From an uncultured Geobacter sp. (GTDB lineage Bacteria > Desulfobacterota > Desulfuromonadia > Geobacterales > CAIOGM01), in assembly GCA_903902855.1 (NCBI GenBank), contig CAIUWK010000025.1, positions 1-49,932 of the forward strand: 49,932 bases of DNA, written 5' to 3'. The notes under the pieces were generated by a model, which was given only the letters and a program-made list of their open reading frames with translations, searched no databases and had not been told where the DNA came from. Below, piece after piece: positions 33,302 to 42,349 of this stretch. How positions within the stretch are numbered: position 1 is the first letter of the stretch; each line of letters begins with the position of its first letter. Position numbers and translations under genes: made by a program.

Positions 33302-34900
33302 TTATTGCCTGCCGACGAGATGAAGGGGGCGGATGAAGGTGGCGTCGGTGGCCCGGCGAACTTCGTCCACCACCTCGACCGGTACGGCGGAATCGAGAGA
33401 GAGGATGACCATGGCCTCCCCTTTCTTCTTGCGACGCCCCAGGTTCATGGCGGCGATGTTGATCTCACGCTCTCCCAGGATGGTGCCGATCCTGCCGATC
33501 ATGCCGGGCCGGTCGTCGTAGCTGAGGAGCAGCATATGTTCTTCAGGGGCAAAATCCATCTGGTAATCCCGCAGTTTGACGATGCGGGGAGTTCCTTCAA
33601 AGAGGGTCCCGGCGATGAGCCGTTTCTCCGTCTCCCCCTCGATGCAGAGGGTGATCATATTGGATAACCCCTCGGCATGGGTCGATTTGACTTCGTCCAC
33701 CACGATCCCCATGGATTCGGCCACCAGGGTGGCATTTACCATGTTCACATCCTGATCCACCATCCGGTTGAGAAGGGAGGCCAGTCCGTAGACCGTCATG
33801 GGGGTGCAGTCGTAATGGGCGATGGCCCCGGAGTAGGTGAAGGTGACCCGGTTGGGATTGCTTTCCAGGAGTTGAATGTCGAATTCCGCCATGACCGCCA
33901 TGAGGTTGAGGAACGGCCGCATCTGCTCCATGAGGGCCTGGTCGAAGCGGGGGATGTTGACGGCGTTCTCCAGGGGAAGTTCATCAAGGTAGTTGAGGAT
34001 TTCCCGGGCCACATCCACGGCCACGTTCACCTGAGCCTCCTGAGTATTGGCCCCCAGGTGGGGGGTGACGGTGAGCCGCTTCTGACCGATGAGCTCCAGG
34101 AGAAGGGGGGTATTGGGGGGTTCCTTGCTGTAGACATCGATGGCGGCCACGGCCACCTTGCCGGAGAGCAGATTGTCCAGCAGGGCCGACTCGGTGACGA
34201 TCCCCCCTCGGGCCACGTTGAGCACGATGACCCCCTGCTTCATGAGGCCGAAGGCCCGAGCGTCGATCATGTCCCGGGTTTCGCCGTTCAAGGGGGTATG
34301 GACCGTGATGATGTCGCAATTCTGAAAAATCTCGTCGTGGGAGACCAGCTTTACCCCCAGGTCGTGGGCCCGCTTCACCGCGATGTAGGGATCGCAGGCA
34401 AGTACCTCGCACTCGAAGGCCTTCAGCCGGGTAGCCACCCTGCCGCCGACCTTGCCCAGACCGATTACCCCAGCCACCTTTCCCTTCAGTTCGATGCCGG
34501 TGAACGGCGCCCGCTTCCACTCGCCGTTCTTGAGGCTGGCATTGGCCGTGGTTACGTTGCGGCAGGCAGCCAACAGGAGCGCCATGGTATGTTCGGCGGC
34601 GCTGTTGGTGTTGCCGAAGGGGGCGTTGACCACGATGACGCCACGACTGCTGGCGTACTCCACATCCACATTATCGATGCCGACGCCTGCCCGGGCCACC
34701 AGTTTCAGGTTGCGGGCGGCATCCAGCAGGGGGCGGTCCACGGTGGTGCCGCTCCTGGTGATGAGCACCTCGTACTCTCCGATGATAGCGTGGAGTTCCT
34801 CCACGGTGAGGCCGAGACGGACCTCCAGTTCTACACGCGGGTCCTGCTCCAGCAGCGCCAGCCCTTCACGGGCCACTTCATCAGTAACGATGATCTTCAT
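33302..34900 (-). CDS. serA: D-3-phosphoglycerate dehydrogenase
   Basis: First enzyme of serine synthesis. The start MKIIVTDEVAREGLALLEQDP (34900) is 6 nt after AAGGAGT; an 11-codon extension upstream is unlikely. 532 aa, the long type. VIGLGKVGGRVATRLKAF binds NAD. Catalytic Arg, Glu and His lie in LNVARGGIVTE, YSKEPPNTPLL and VTPHLGANTQEAQ. It is followed by an intervening domain and a C-terminal ACT domain (LLLSYDDRPGMIGRIGTILGE) that binds serine for feedback. A good sigma-70 promoter lies upstream. Confidence 0.96.
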   Translation of the reverse strand: MKIIVTDEVAREGLALLEQDPRVELEVRLGLTVEELHAIIGEYEVLITRSGTTVDRPLLDAARNLKLVARAGVGIDNVDVEYASSRGVIVVNAPFGNTNSAAEHTMALLLAACRNVTTANASLKNGEWKRAPFTGIELKGKVAGVIGLGKVGGRVATRLKAFECEVLACDPYIAVKRAHDLGVKLVSHDEIFQNCDIITVHTPLNGETRDMIDARAFGLMKQGVIVLNVARGGIVTESALLDNLLSGKVAVAAIDVYSKEPPNTPLLLELIGQKRLTVTPHLGANTQEAQVNVAVDVAREILNYLDELPLENAVNIPRFDQALMEQMRPFLNLMAVMAEFDIQLLESNPNRVTFTYSGAIAHYDCTPMTVYGLASLLNRMVDQDVNMVNATLVAESMGIVVDEVKSTHAEGLSNMITLCIEGETEKRLIAGTLFEGTPRIVKLRDYQMDFAPEEHMLLLSYDDRPGMIGRIGTILGEREINIAAMNLGRRKKKGEAMVILSLDSAVPVEVVDEVRRATDATFIRPLHLVGRQ

Positions 34901-34980
34901 CACGACTCCTTGAATATATCCGAAATAGGTCACGGCTCCGGAGGAGGGTGGGGGGGCGATCCGCCGAAAACCGAAGATGC

Positions 34981-35009
34981 ATCATAGTCCGGTCAAGAAT
35001 AAATTGCAA
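34981..35009 (-). promoter_or_regulatory. Sigma-70 promoter of serA
   Basis: Minus strand: TTGCAA (35009-35004), 17 nt, TATGAT (34986-34981). It predicts a leader of about 75 nt before the serA ATG. The leader has GC-rich complementary segments but no recognised riboswitch. Confidence 0.7.
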
Positions 35010-35067
35010 GACTGCGGGGCTGTTCCGTGGTAGATGACTAGTTCGATCCTATCACCCGGAGGTTCTC

Positions 35068-35538
35068 ATGCCGTCACCCCCACCATTTCATATCGTCCTT
35101 GTGGAGCCGGAGATCCCCCCCAATACCGGCAATATTGCCCGACTCTGCGGCGCCACCGGGAGCATTCTTCACCTTGTGGGAAAGCTCGGCTTTGCCACCG
35201 ATGACCGTCACCTGAAGCGGGCCGGTCTGGACTACTGGCATGCCGTGGATATCCGGTACTGGCAGGATCTTGAGGAACTGCACGAAGCCTTTCCCCACGC
35301 CCGCCTGGTCTACACGAGCAAGAAGGGGGAGCAGAGTCACGCCTCCTTCGATTTCAAGGAAGGGGACTTTATCGTCTTCGGCCGGGAAACCGCCGGTCTG
35401 CCGGAAGAGCTTCTGGCCGCAAACCGTGACAGATGTATCCGGATACCGATCTTTGGGCCGGTGCGCAGTCTCAATCTCTCCACCGCCGCGGGGATTGTGC
35501 TCTACGAGGCGCTCCGCCAGTGTGGCCGGCTCCAGTGA
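35068..35538 (+). CDS. trmL: tRNA (cytidine(34)-2'-O)-methyltransferase
   Basis: SPOUT methyltransferase that 2'-O-methylates the wobble base of certain leucine tRNAs. 156 aa. VLVEPEIPPNTGNIARLCGATG is the N-terminal signature. The SAM-binding knot has FGRETAGLPEELL, IRIPIFGPVRSLNLSTAAGIVLYEALRQ. CCGGAGGTTCTC precedes the ATG. Start-to-start divergent from serA. Confidence 0.95.
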   Translation: MPSPPPFHIVLVEPEIPPNTGNIARLCGATGSILHLVGKLGFATDDRHLKRAGLDYWHAVDIRYWQDLEELHEAFPHARLVYTSKKGEQSHASFDFKEGDFIVFGRETAGLPEELLAANRDRCIRIPIFGPVRSLNLSTAAGIVLYEALRQCGRLQ

Positions 35539-35600
35539 GATGATTCCCGATGCGGTTGCAGCGGTACGGGGAGCTCATCCCGGAATTTATTGAATTAGTT

Positions 35601-35616
35601 TGGCATATTACCTGCA
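35601..35616 (+). promoter_or_regulatory. Sigma-54-like promoter ahead of the cytochrome operon
   Basis: TGGCATATTACCTGCA matches the -24/-12 layout: GG (35602-35603), ten bases, GC (35614-35615). The -24 box reads TGGCAT for TGGCAC and the -12 box CTGC for TTGC. It predicts a leader of about 155 nt to the ATG at 35784, containing a CCGTAC/GTACGG hairpin. Confidence 0.45.
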
Positions 35617-35783
35617 AGACGCACAGCTTTTGATAGTTCATCCGTACGTGAGTAAGGTCAGGTACGGGTGGGAAATTGCGGGTATTTTATAGTGTCATCA
35701 AATCATGATTTATGGTACTAATCTGAATCGTCGATATAAACCATGAATTTACAGGCTTTTCCTCATTCAAGGATTGCTCCCGT

Positions 35784-37163
35784 ATGCTACGAAGCCACCT
35801 TCAGGCGCTGCTAGTCGCCGCATCACTTCTTATTCCTTCGCTGGCCATCTCCTCCGGCGCCTGCCTCACGGGTACCTGTCATTCCGCGGTGCTGTCCGTG
35901 AAAAGACCGCATACTCCTGTGGCAGGGGGTGAATGTCTCGCCTGCCACAAGCAGCAATCAGCAAAACATCCCACACCGGGGCAGAAGGGGTTTTCTTTGA
36001 TTGCATCCGGTGGCGCGCTCTGCTCCCCCTGTCATGAACAGATGGGAAAGAAGAAAAATGTGCATCAGCCGGTAAAGGAAGGGGGGTGCCTTTCCTGCCA
36101 CAAGCCGCATGGCTCCGATAATCCGTCCCTGCTTACTGTGGGGGAGGATCGGTCAAAACTCTGTTTCGACTGTCATGACGCGGCCCCCTTCGTGCGGCAG
36201 TTCAAACATGGTCCGGTGGCTGCCGGTTCGTGCGATGCCTGCCATGATCCCCATGAGTCCGACGAAAAGAGTCTCCTTAACGGCCCCCTGCGTGAAGTAT
36301 GCCTCAAATGCCATACCGATTTCGACCAGGGAATGAAGGAAGCCACCTCGGTACATGGGCCGGTGAGAGTCTCTCCCTGCACCTCGTGCCACGACGCCCA
36401 CGGCTCCGATAACTCCTCTCTGCTGTTGGTTACCTCTCCGGAGCTCTGCTTCCAGTGTCACAAGACTCTTCAGGCCAAGCTGTCCGATAACAGTCGACCG
36501 CACAAGCCTGTAGTGCAAAAGGGGGGATGCAGCACTTGTCATGCCTCTCACTATTCCAAGGGAAAACGGCTGCTTCAGTCGGGTGAGAAGGAGCTTTGTC
36601 TACAGTGTCACGGCGATAACAAGCTGGCTCCGTTGAAAAATATCAAGGAGCAACTCAAAGGGAAACCGAACCTGCATGGTCCTCTTGCCGCGGGGCGCTG
36701 TACCGGGTGTCACGATCCCCATGGCTCACCCAACTTTCGGCTGTTGACAGGACCGTATCCTGCGACCTATTATGCCCCCTATACGGATGGGGCATACGGG
36801 TTCTGTCTGCGCTGCCATGAGAAAAACCTCCTGCGTTTTCCCGATACAACCGTCTTTACAAAATTCAGAAACGGCAACAGGAACCTGCACTATCTGCATG
36901 TCGTGAACAGTCGCAAGGGGCGCAGTTGCCGGGCCTGTCACGAACCCCATGCTTCTGATGGCCCCAAACTGACCACCAGGGAAGGAACCCCTTTTGGTGA
37001 ATGGAAAATCCCTTTTGTGCTGGAACTGACGGAAACCGGCGGTAAATGTTCCTCCGGTTGTCATCAGAGCTTCGCATACGACCGGGACAAAGCGGTAGTT
37101 AACAGGCGGATGTCGGCGCCGGTTTTTGGCGGGAAGACATCCGCAACAAAGGGAGATCACTGA
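35784..37163 (+). CDS. Multihaem c-type cytochrome, 15 haem motifs
   Basis: 459 aa with an N-terminal signal peptide (LQALLVAASLLIPSLAISSG). There are 13 CXXCH motifs (CLACH to CRACH) plus a CX4CH (CLTGTCH) at the start and a CX3CH (CSSGCH) near the end. Many are followed by doubled HxPHG/xDPH segments (CHDPHESD, CHDAHGSD, CHDPHGSP), the doubled-CXXCH repeat type that wires haems in a chain. Periplasmic or outer-membrane-linked electron carrier; its redox partner is unknown. It heads a six-gene plus-strand series and ends 2 nt before the NHL gene start. Confidence 0.92.
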   Translation: MLRSHLQALLVAASLLIPSLAISSGACLTGTCHSAVLSVKRPHTPVAGGECLACHKQQSAKHPTPGQKGFSLIASGGALCSPCHEQMGKKKNVHQPVKEGGCLSCHKPHGSDNPSLLTVGEDRSKLCFDCHDAAPFVRQFKHGPVAAGSCDACHDPHESDEKSLLNGPLREVCLKCHTDFDQGMKEATSVHGPVRVSPCTSCHDAHGSDNSSLLLVTSPELCFQCHKTLQAKLSDNSRPHKPVVQKGGCSTCHASHYSKGKRLLQSGEKELCLQCHGDNKLAPLKNIKEQLKGKPNLHGPLAAGRCTGCHDPHGSPNFRLLTGPYPATYYAPYTDGAYGFCLRCHEKNLLRFPDTTVFTKFRNGNRNLHYLHVVNSRKGRSCRACHEPHASDGPKLTTREGTPFGEWKIPFVLELTETGGKCSSGCHQSFAYDRDKAVVNRRMSAPVFGGKTSATKGDH

Positions 37164-37165
37164 GA

Positions 37166-38449
37166 GTGAAGACAATCAGAAAAATAGTAGTGGCGGTGAT
37201 GGTCGGGATACTCTCTGTTCCGCTGCTCACATCCTGCAGCACGCCGGCTCAGCTGGTCAAGCCGGCGCCGACGTTTTTTCCTCCAGCTCCCAATGAACCG
37301 CGCATTCAGTATCTTACCGGATTCAGCAGTTCTAAAATCGTCGAAGACACTAAAAACTCTTTCTTTTTCTTCCTTTCAGGGGCTCAGCAGGGGGACCAGA
37401 CGTTTACTCTGATGAAGCCGTTCGGAATAGCGGTTTATAAGGGGATCATCTATGTGAGTGACACCGGAAGCGACACGGTGTATCGCATAGATCTGGTTAA
37501 TAAAAAGTTTGAACCTCTCAAGGGGAATACCGGCTATGGGAGACTCAAAAAACCGGTGCGACTAACCGTTGACGAGTCGGGAAATCTCTACGTGACCGAC
37601 ACCACCCGTAAAGAAATTGTCGTCTTTACTCCGGAGGGGGATTACCTGAAGGCTTACGGCAAAGGGATTGCCTCCAAGGGGGTGGCCGCAGCCGTTGATC
37701 TGGAAAATGTGTATATCCTTGACCAGAAGGATCTTGATATAAAGGTAATTGATCGGAAAAGCGGACTATTGGTGAAGAGTATCGGTGAGAGCAGTGACAG
37801 CTTCTCCGGATTCATCTACCCGTCTGATATGACCATGGATTCGGAGGGGTTCCTCTATGTCACCGATATCGGCTCGGGAGTAGTGGCCAAATTTGATAAG
37901 GACGGGCATACTGTTCTCACCTTCGGACAGTTGGGTGACGCTTTAGGTGAATTCGCCCGTCCCAAAGGTATTGGCGTAGATGCCGGCGGTGTTATTTATG
38001 TGGTGGATTCCGGCCTCCAGACGGTACAGCTCTTCAATCAGGACGGACGTCTGCTGATGTTCTTCGGCGACCGGTCTCTTACCCCCGGATCAATGAATCT
38101 TCCCACAAGTATCTGGCTTTCGCGGGATAATCTCGACTATTACAAGCAGTTTGCCGATCCTTCTTTTGAATCCGAATATCTCATTTTCATCATAAATCAA
38201 TACGGTTCGGGTGCGGAAAATGTGTCCATTTACGGATTTGGACACAAAAAGGAAGGCATTGGAGCCGAACCCGGGACAGAAGCTCCCCCCACGAACGTCA
38301 ATCCTGCCCCAGGAGCACCGGTATCGGAGCCGAAACCAGCCCCCGCCGCTGAAAAAAGTGCTACGGAGCCGAAACCAGCCCCCGCCGCAACGAAAAGTGC
38401 GACGGAACCGGTAAAAGGAGACGCATCGCGTGAATCACGTACCCCGTGA
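37166..38449 (+). CDS. NHL-repeat beta-propeller lipoprotein
   Basis: 427 aa starting at a GTG (37166) preceded by GGGAG. The signal peptide ends at lipobox LLTSC. About six NHL blades follow (for example FGIAVYKGIIYVSDTGSDTVYRID, VRLTVDESGNLYVTDTTRKEIVVF, KGIGVDAGGVIYVVDSGLQTVQLFN). The C-terminus is a disordered tail with near-repeats SEPKPAPAAEKSATEPKPAPAATKSATE. NHL proteins accompany cytochrome nanowire and conduit genes in Geobacter-type bacteria and are thought to act as scaffolds; the role is inference. Its end overlaps the next gene by 20 nt. Confidence 0.88.
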   Translation: MKTIRKIVVAVMVGILSVPLLTSCSTPAQLVKPAPTFFPPAPNEPRIQYLTGFSSSKIVEDTKNSFFFFLSGAQQGDQTFTLMKPFGIAVYKGIIYVSDTGSDTVYRIDLVNKKFEPLKGNTGYGRLKKPVRLTVDESGNLYVTDTTRKEIVVFTPEGDYLKAYGKGIASKGVAAAVDLENVYILDQKDLDIKVIDRKSGLLVKSIGESSDSFSGFIYPSDMTMDSEGFLYVTDIGSGVVAKFDKDGHTVLTFGQLGDALGEFARPKGIGVDAGGVIYVVDSGLQTVQLFNQDGRLLMFFGDRSLTPGSMNLPTSIWLSRDNLDYYKQFADPSFESEYLIFIINQYGSGAENVSIYGFGHKKEGIGAEPGTEAPPTNVNPAPGAPVSEPKPAPAAEKSATEPKPAPAATKSATEPVKGDASRESRTP

Positions 38450-39053
38450 CCACCAGAGTCGGTCGGTATCGGTAGTCGGCAAGCTGAGTGGGAACTGCTC
38501 TCTAGCGCTCTTGTATACGGTACTATTGCTGCTCGTTGCAGGATGCACCCCGGCTGCCAACTCCAACTTTGTCTCCTATCTGTTTGACGGTGTGCCCGCG
38601 CCGCCACCGCCTGCGGAATACTGCGCCGATTATATCGCCAAGCGTGAAGCCGTTGTCTCGGCGGCGGCCAAGCTCATAAACGGCGCGGTCAGCAAAGAAT
38701 CCATTCACCCCCCCTACGCAGCAAAAAAATGTGACAGTTGTCATGACCGATCCAAGGAAGGTGGGTTCGTCGTCGCAAGGAACCGACTTTGTGTCAGCTG
38801 CCATCCCAAAATCCTGGCGGCTTTTGAACTTCATGCCCCAGCCGCGTCCGGCAATTGTACTGCGTGTCACGTTCCTCACAGCGCCACAGTACCTTACCTG
38901 CTCAAGACAAATGATAGAAACCAGCTCTGTGAGCCATGCCACCAGGAACCACGCACGGCACCCAAACTACATTCCCGTGCCACGGCAGCCAAGCTTTTAT
39001 GTACCGACTGCCATAATCCTCATGCCGGCACTGTCCGCTATTTCCTGAGATAG
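38430..39053 (+). CDS. Pentahaem c-type cytochrome lipoprotein
   Basis: 207 aa starting at a GTG (38430) with AAAAGGAG 9 nt before it. Lipobox LLVAGC. Five CXXCH motifs: CDSCH, CVSCH, CTACH, CEPCH and CTDCH, with CHVPHS and CHNPHA doublets. As a lipoprotein it is probably tethered to the outer membrane, where it could pass electrons to the barrel encoded next. Confidence 0.9.
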   Translation: MNHVPRDHQSRSVSVVGKLSGNCSLALLYTVLLLLVAGCTPAANSNFVSYLFDGVPAPPPPAEYCADYIAKREAVVSAAAKLINGAVSKESIHPPYAAKKCDSCHDRSKEGGFVVARNRLCVSCHPKILAAFELHAPAASGNCTACHVPHSATVPYLLKTNDRNQLCEPCHQEPRTAPKLHSRATAAKLLCTDCHNPHAGTVRYFLR

Positions 39054-39069
39054 GATTTTACCGAGGATT

Positions 39070-41154
39070 ATGACTCTACGCCTGGGATCACTACTCCTGA
39101 TAATCCTCCTGACCGGAGCAGCTTCCCCGGCGATGGCACAAGTTCGTGCTCTGATTCTCTATAATCGCCCTCTGCAGTCATTCTCTCTCATGTACGATTA
39201 TGCCAATTCCACCAGGGATAACGCTACTGCCAATTCAACCGGTTTGAGCTCTGGACGGCATCGCATCTCACCACAGTATACGTTCGACATGGACCATGCC
39301 ATTCTGGACCCCCGTCTGTATACGGGACATTTCGGGCTTACACTCACGTACAATCAGGAATTTGTCTCCGGTTCCGATGTTGCTTCCAGCAATACTTCCA
39401 ACTACAACCTGGGTTATGACATCAACGGGATGTTTTTGAAGAGCAATCCCTACAATGCCAATTATTACGCCCATCGTGAACAGCTATGGAATCAGTCGAG
39501 TTTCGGCGCAGGTTACAATAGTACCGTTGACTCTTACGGTCTCGGTTTGAACCTGGGAAACAAAGTTCTGCCCACCGCTGTCAACTATATCTGGAACCGC
39601 AGCGTCAGCCAGATGTCCAATAACGAAACGACACAAACAAACGGCACGGTCATGCTTAATACCCGGCATCGGTACGCGGGGATCAGTTCCACCAACCTGA
39701 ACGCTTCCTACGGCCAGTCGAATAGTTCCAATTCACTGCCGGGCTCTCTCGAATTTTCAACGAATAATACCGTGCTGAATCTTGAGAACACGCTTTACTT
39801 TGATATCAGCGCGCGCCCGAAGCAGCTGATTTCAACCTTCCGGTTTGATGATACGTCAGGAAGCTACCAATATCGAAGCTATCTCCTGTCCGAGAATTAT
39901 GATGCAAGGTGGGGTAACGCACTTAACGGTGGTCTCTCCTACAGCATCCAAAAGGCGGAAAGCGGACACTATGGCTCCGTGACGAGTCAGGACAGCAGAT
40001 CCTGGGTGACGCATCAGCTTTTTTCCAGCCTCATGACTCGCCTTGATCTGCAGTATCATTCCAGCTCCTTTGAAGGCGTCTCGGAAACCACTGATAAGTT
40101 GACGGGCACTAAATCTCTCACATCTTCAAGCGGCTCGGAATCCACTATGTTGTCGGGCGCCAGTATCACTTATTTCAAGTTGCTCCCGCAAAACAGCACT
40201 CTGAATGTGTCGGCTTCGACACAGTACAGCATAACTGATCGGGATATGTCTCGGTCTCAAGGTACTATTCCTGCTCCGCAGGAGAGTATGACACTCTCCG
40301 CTACCTATATGCTCAACCAGTTGAAATATCCGAATGTGGATCAAACCACGGTAACACTCCTCAACCCTGCCACTAAATTGCCTTATAGAAAATGTGATAC
40401 AGGTGTTAAGAATCCTGATATTTGCGACTACGCCCTGCAGGGGGTATCCGAGAGTGGTCCTACGTACATTGAGCTGCTGCCGACTTCTTTGATTCTTCAT
40501 CCCAATGATCCGGTCCTGATCAATTATGACTACAAGGTTGATTCGACCCAGAAATTTTCCACCCTGGCCTTCTCCACCAACAGCAATCTTTTCCTCATGG
40601 ACAACAGATATCGTCTCTACTTCAATTACCTGACCTCTCAACAAACACTCATCTCCGGTCGAGCCGATAATTTCGGTCTCGGCTCTCAGACGTTTCTCAA
40701 GGCAGGAGGTGAGTACCGATGGGCAGCGCAGATGTTCGGCTTGGCCTATGCCATATCCGACTTTGCCACGAGTAGTCAGAAAATGATCACCGAGACCTAC
40801 ACCATGAATACACCGTTTCTGCAAGGGAGCATTCTCGGTACGGTTACGAACAACAGCAGTTGGACTGATACTTATAGCTCCGGCGTCTACAAGTCTGTAA
40901 CTTCAAATACCTTTTCCTCCATACTCACCTATAACCGGCAACTTTTTCGCGTCGGGATGCTGCAAGTCGGGCTCAACTACCTCATGGTCCGTGGTGACGG
41001 CAGTAACCGGGATGGCCTGAATCTCAACATGAACTACCGGATGGCTTTGGGGCGATTTTCCCTCAATCTGAGCAGTCAGATCGCTCTGCAGAAATATTCC
41101 AACAGTTCCCAACAGGATACGTACATCAAGCTTATATTGCGCCGTTATTTCTAA
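39070..41154 (+). CDS. Outer-membrane beta-barrel protein of the electron conduit
   Basis: 694 aa with a signal peptide (RLGSLLLIILLTGAASPAMA). The rest consists of alternating hydrophobic/polar strands rich in Tyr, Ser, Asn and Thr with no haem motifs, and it ends in IKLILRRYF, a C-terminal aromatic typical of barrel insertion. Length and composition fit the barrel partner of porin-cytochrome conduits. I see no sequence identity strong enough to name a family. Flanked by a lipoprotein cytochrome and a propeller, it probably forms the trans-outer-membrane sheath. Confidence 0.82.
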   Translation: MTLRLGSLLLIILLTGAASPAMAQVRALILYNRPLQSFSLMYDYANSTRDNATANSTGLSSGRHRISPQYTFDMDHAILDPRLYTGHFGLTLTYNQEFVSGSDVASSNTSNYNLGYDINGMFLKSNPYNANYYAHREQLWNQSSFGAGYNSTVDSYGLGLNLGNKVLPTAVNYIWNRSVSQMSNNETTQTNGTVMLNTRHRYAGISSTNLNASYGQSNSSNSLPGSLEFSTNNTVLNLENTLYFDISARPKQLISTFRFDDTSGSYQYRSYLLSENYDARWGNALNGGLSYSIQKAESGHYGSVTSQDSRSWVTHQLFSSLMTRLDLQYHSSSFEGVSETTDKLTGTKSLTSSSGSESTMLSGASITYFKLLPQNSTLNVSASTQYSITDRDMSRSQGTIPAPQESMTLSATYMLNQLKYPNVDQTTVTLLNPATKLPYRKCDTGVKNPDICDYALQGVSESGPTYIELLPTSLILHPNDPVLINYDYKVDSTQKFSTLAFSTNSNLFLMDNRYRLYFNYLTSQQTLISGRADNFGLGSQTFLKAGGEYRWAAQMFGLAYAISDFATSSQKMITETYTMNTPFLQGSILGTVTNNSSWTDTYSSGVYKSVTSNTFSSILTYNRQLFRVGMLQVGLNYLMVRGDGSNRDGLNLNMNYRMALGRFSLNLSSQIALQKYSNSSQQDTYIKLILRRYF

Positions 41155-41198
41155 TCAAGAGGCATGGGGGGCTAGCTCACATCTGGTCCAAGAGGGGA

Positions 41199-42344
41199 GT
41201 GTTACGGTTGTTCTATCCGGATGGAGTTCGAAGCAGACGTTGCCGTGAAAAAGGAGTAACCGTCAAGCTACTGGTGATTCCGGTGCTTCTCTGTCTCATC
41301 CTCTCCGGATGTGCAGGATCTGCGGCCATATCACCATCAGCCGCCTATCCGGAAGCGATTCTCCTCTGGCCTCCGCCTCCGGAAACTACCCGGATTGAAT
41401 GGGTTCAGGAAATCCGTCTGCCACTGGACGCCGGCGTCAAAAAGGGGTTCTGGTCGAATCTGGCCGAGTTTTTTATCGGTGAGGAGCCCACCGCTATCGC
41501 CCGTCCCTATGGAATTTTTGTGGACAGTAGCAAGAGGCTCTACATTGTCGACCCCGGTGGCGCAGTGGTGCATTGTTATGATAAAATCGCCAATAAGTAC
41601 AGCCAGCTGCGTGGAACGGAGAAGAATCCGCTCAAAAGCCCCATCGGTATCACCGGTTCCACCGGCGGCGATATTTTTGTTACCGATTCAGAAGCGGGAA
41701 TGGTGTTCAGATTGGCGCCCGGTGACACTCTGTTACGACCTTACCTGCTGAAGGGGCTGACAAGGCCCACCGGTATTGCTTTTGACCGGCAGAGTCAGCA
41801 GTTGTACGTCAGCGACACCGCCAGCCATCAGATAGTGGTGTTCGATGAAAACGGGCAAGAGGAATTTCGAATCGGTGTACGTGGTGATGGACCCGGTGAT
41901 TTTAATTATCCGACTGATATCACCTTTGACCGATCCGGTCGACTGATCGTTACCGATGCCCTGAATTTCAGGATCCAGATCCTGACGGCTCAGGGAGGTT
42001 TTATCTCCATGTTCGGCAGTTCCGGTGATAGAATGGGTTATTTCAGTAAACCCAAGGGGGTGACCACCGACAGTGACGGTAATATTTACGTTGCCGATGC
42101 TCTCCTTGATGCCGTGCAGGTTTTTGACCGGGAAGGCCGGCTCCTGATGCTCTTCGGGAATCGGGGGAGTCGTCCGGCGGAGTTCTGGATGCCTTCCGGG
42201 CTATTTATTGCAGAGGATGACACCATCTACTGCGCAGACTCCTATAACAACCGGATTCAGCTCTTCCGCTATCGCTCGGCAGGAGAACCTGTCGCTACTC
42301 CGCCGGCTCTCCCCCTCAACGGCACTTCTTTCACCGCCAGGTAA
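41199..42344 (+). CDS. Second NHL-repeat beta-propeller lipoprotein
   Basis: 381 aa. Six NHL blades are visible (YGIFVDSSKRLYIVDPGG, IGITGSTGGDIFVTDSEAG, TGIAFDRQSQQLYVSDTASHQ, TDITFDRSGRLIVTDALNF, KGVTTDSDGNIYVADALLDA, SGLFIAEDDTIYCADSYNN). Lipobox LILSGC. The start is uncertain: the frame opens at GTG 41199 with AGAGGGGA directly in front, while a better ribosome binding site (AAGGAG, 41251-41256) is followed by GTC, not a standard start. It is a paralogue of the 37166 protein. Confidence 0.85.
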   Translation: MLRLFYPDGVRSRRCREKGVTVKLLVIPVLLCLILSGCAGSAAISPSAAYPEAILLWPPPPETTRIEWVQEIRLPLDAGVKKGFWSNLAEFFIGEEPTAIARPYGIFVDSSKRLYIVDPGGAVVHCYDKIANKYSQLRGTEKNPLKSPIGITGSTGGDIFVTDSEAGMVFRLAPGDTLLRPYLLKGLTRPTGIAFDRQSQQLYVSDTASHQIVVFDENGQEEFRIGVRGDGPGDFNYPTDITFDRSGRLIVTDALNFRIQILTAQGGFISMFGSSGDRMGYFSKPKGVTTDSDGNIYVADALLDAVQVFDREGRLLMLFGNRGSRPAEFWMPSGLFIAEDDTIYCADSYNNRIQLFRYRSAGEPVATPPALPLNGTSFTAR

Positions 42345-42349
42345 ACGCC

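Noticed and set aside
33677..34987. 436-aa frame antisense to serA
   Set aside because: Shadow of serA, valine/glycine/histidine-rich with no domain.
35539..35783. GEMM-type cyclic-dinucleotide riboswitch before the cytochrome operon
   Set aside because: GACGCACAG is present, but the CGAAAG/GGGACGCAAAG and GGTAGCxxGGTTACC elements of GEMM are not.
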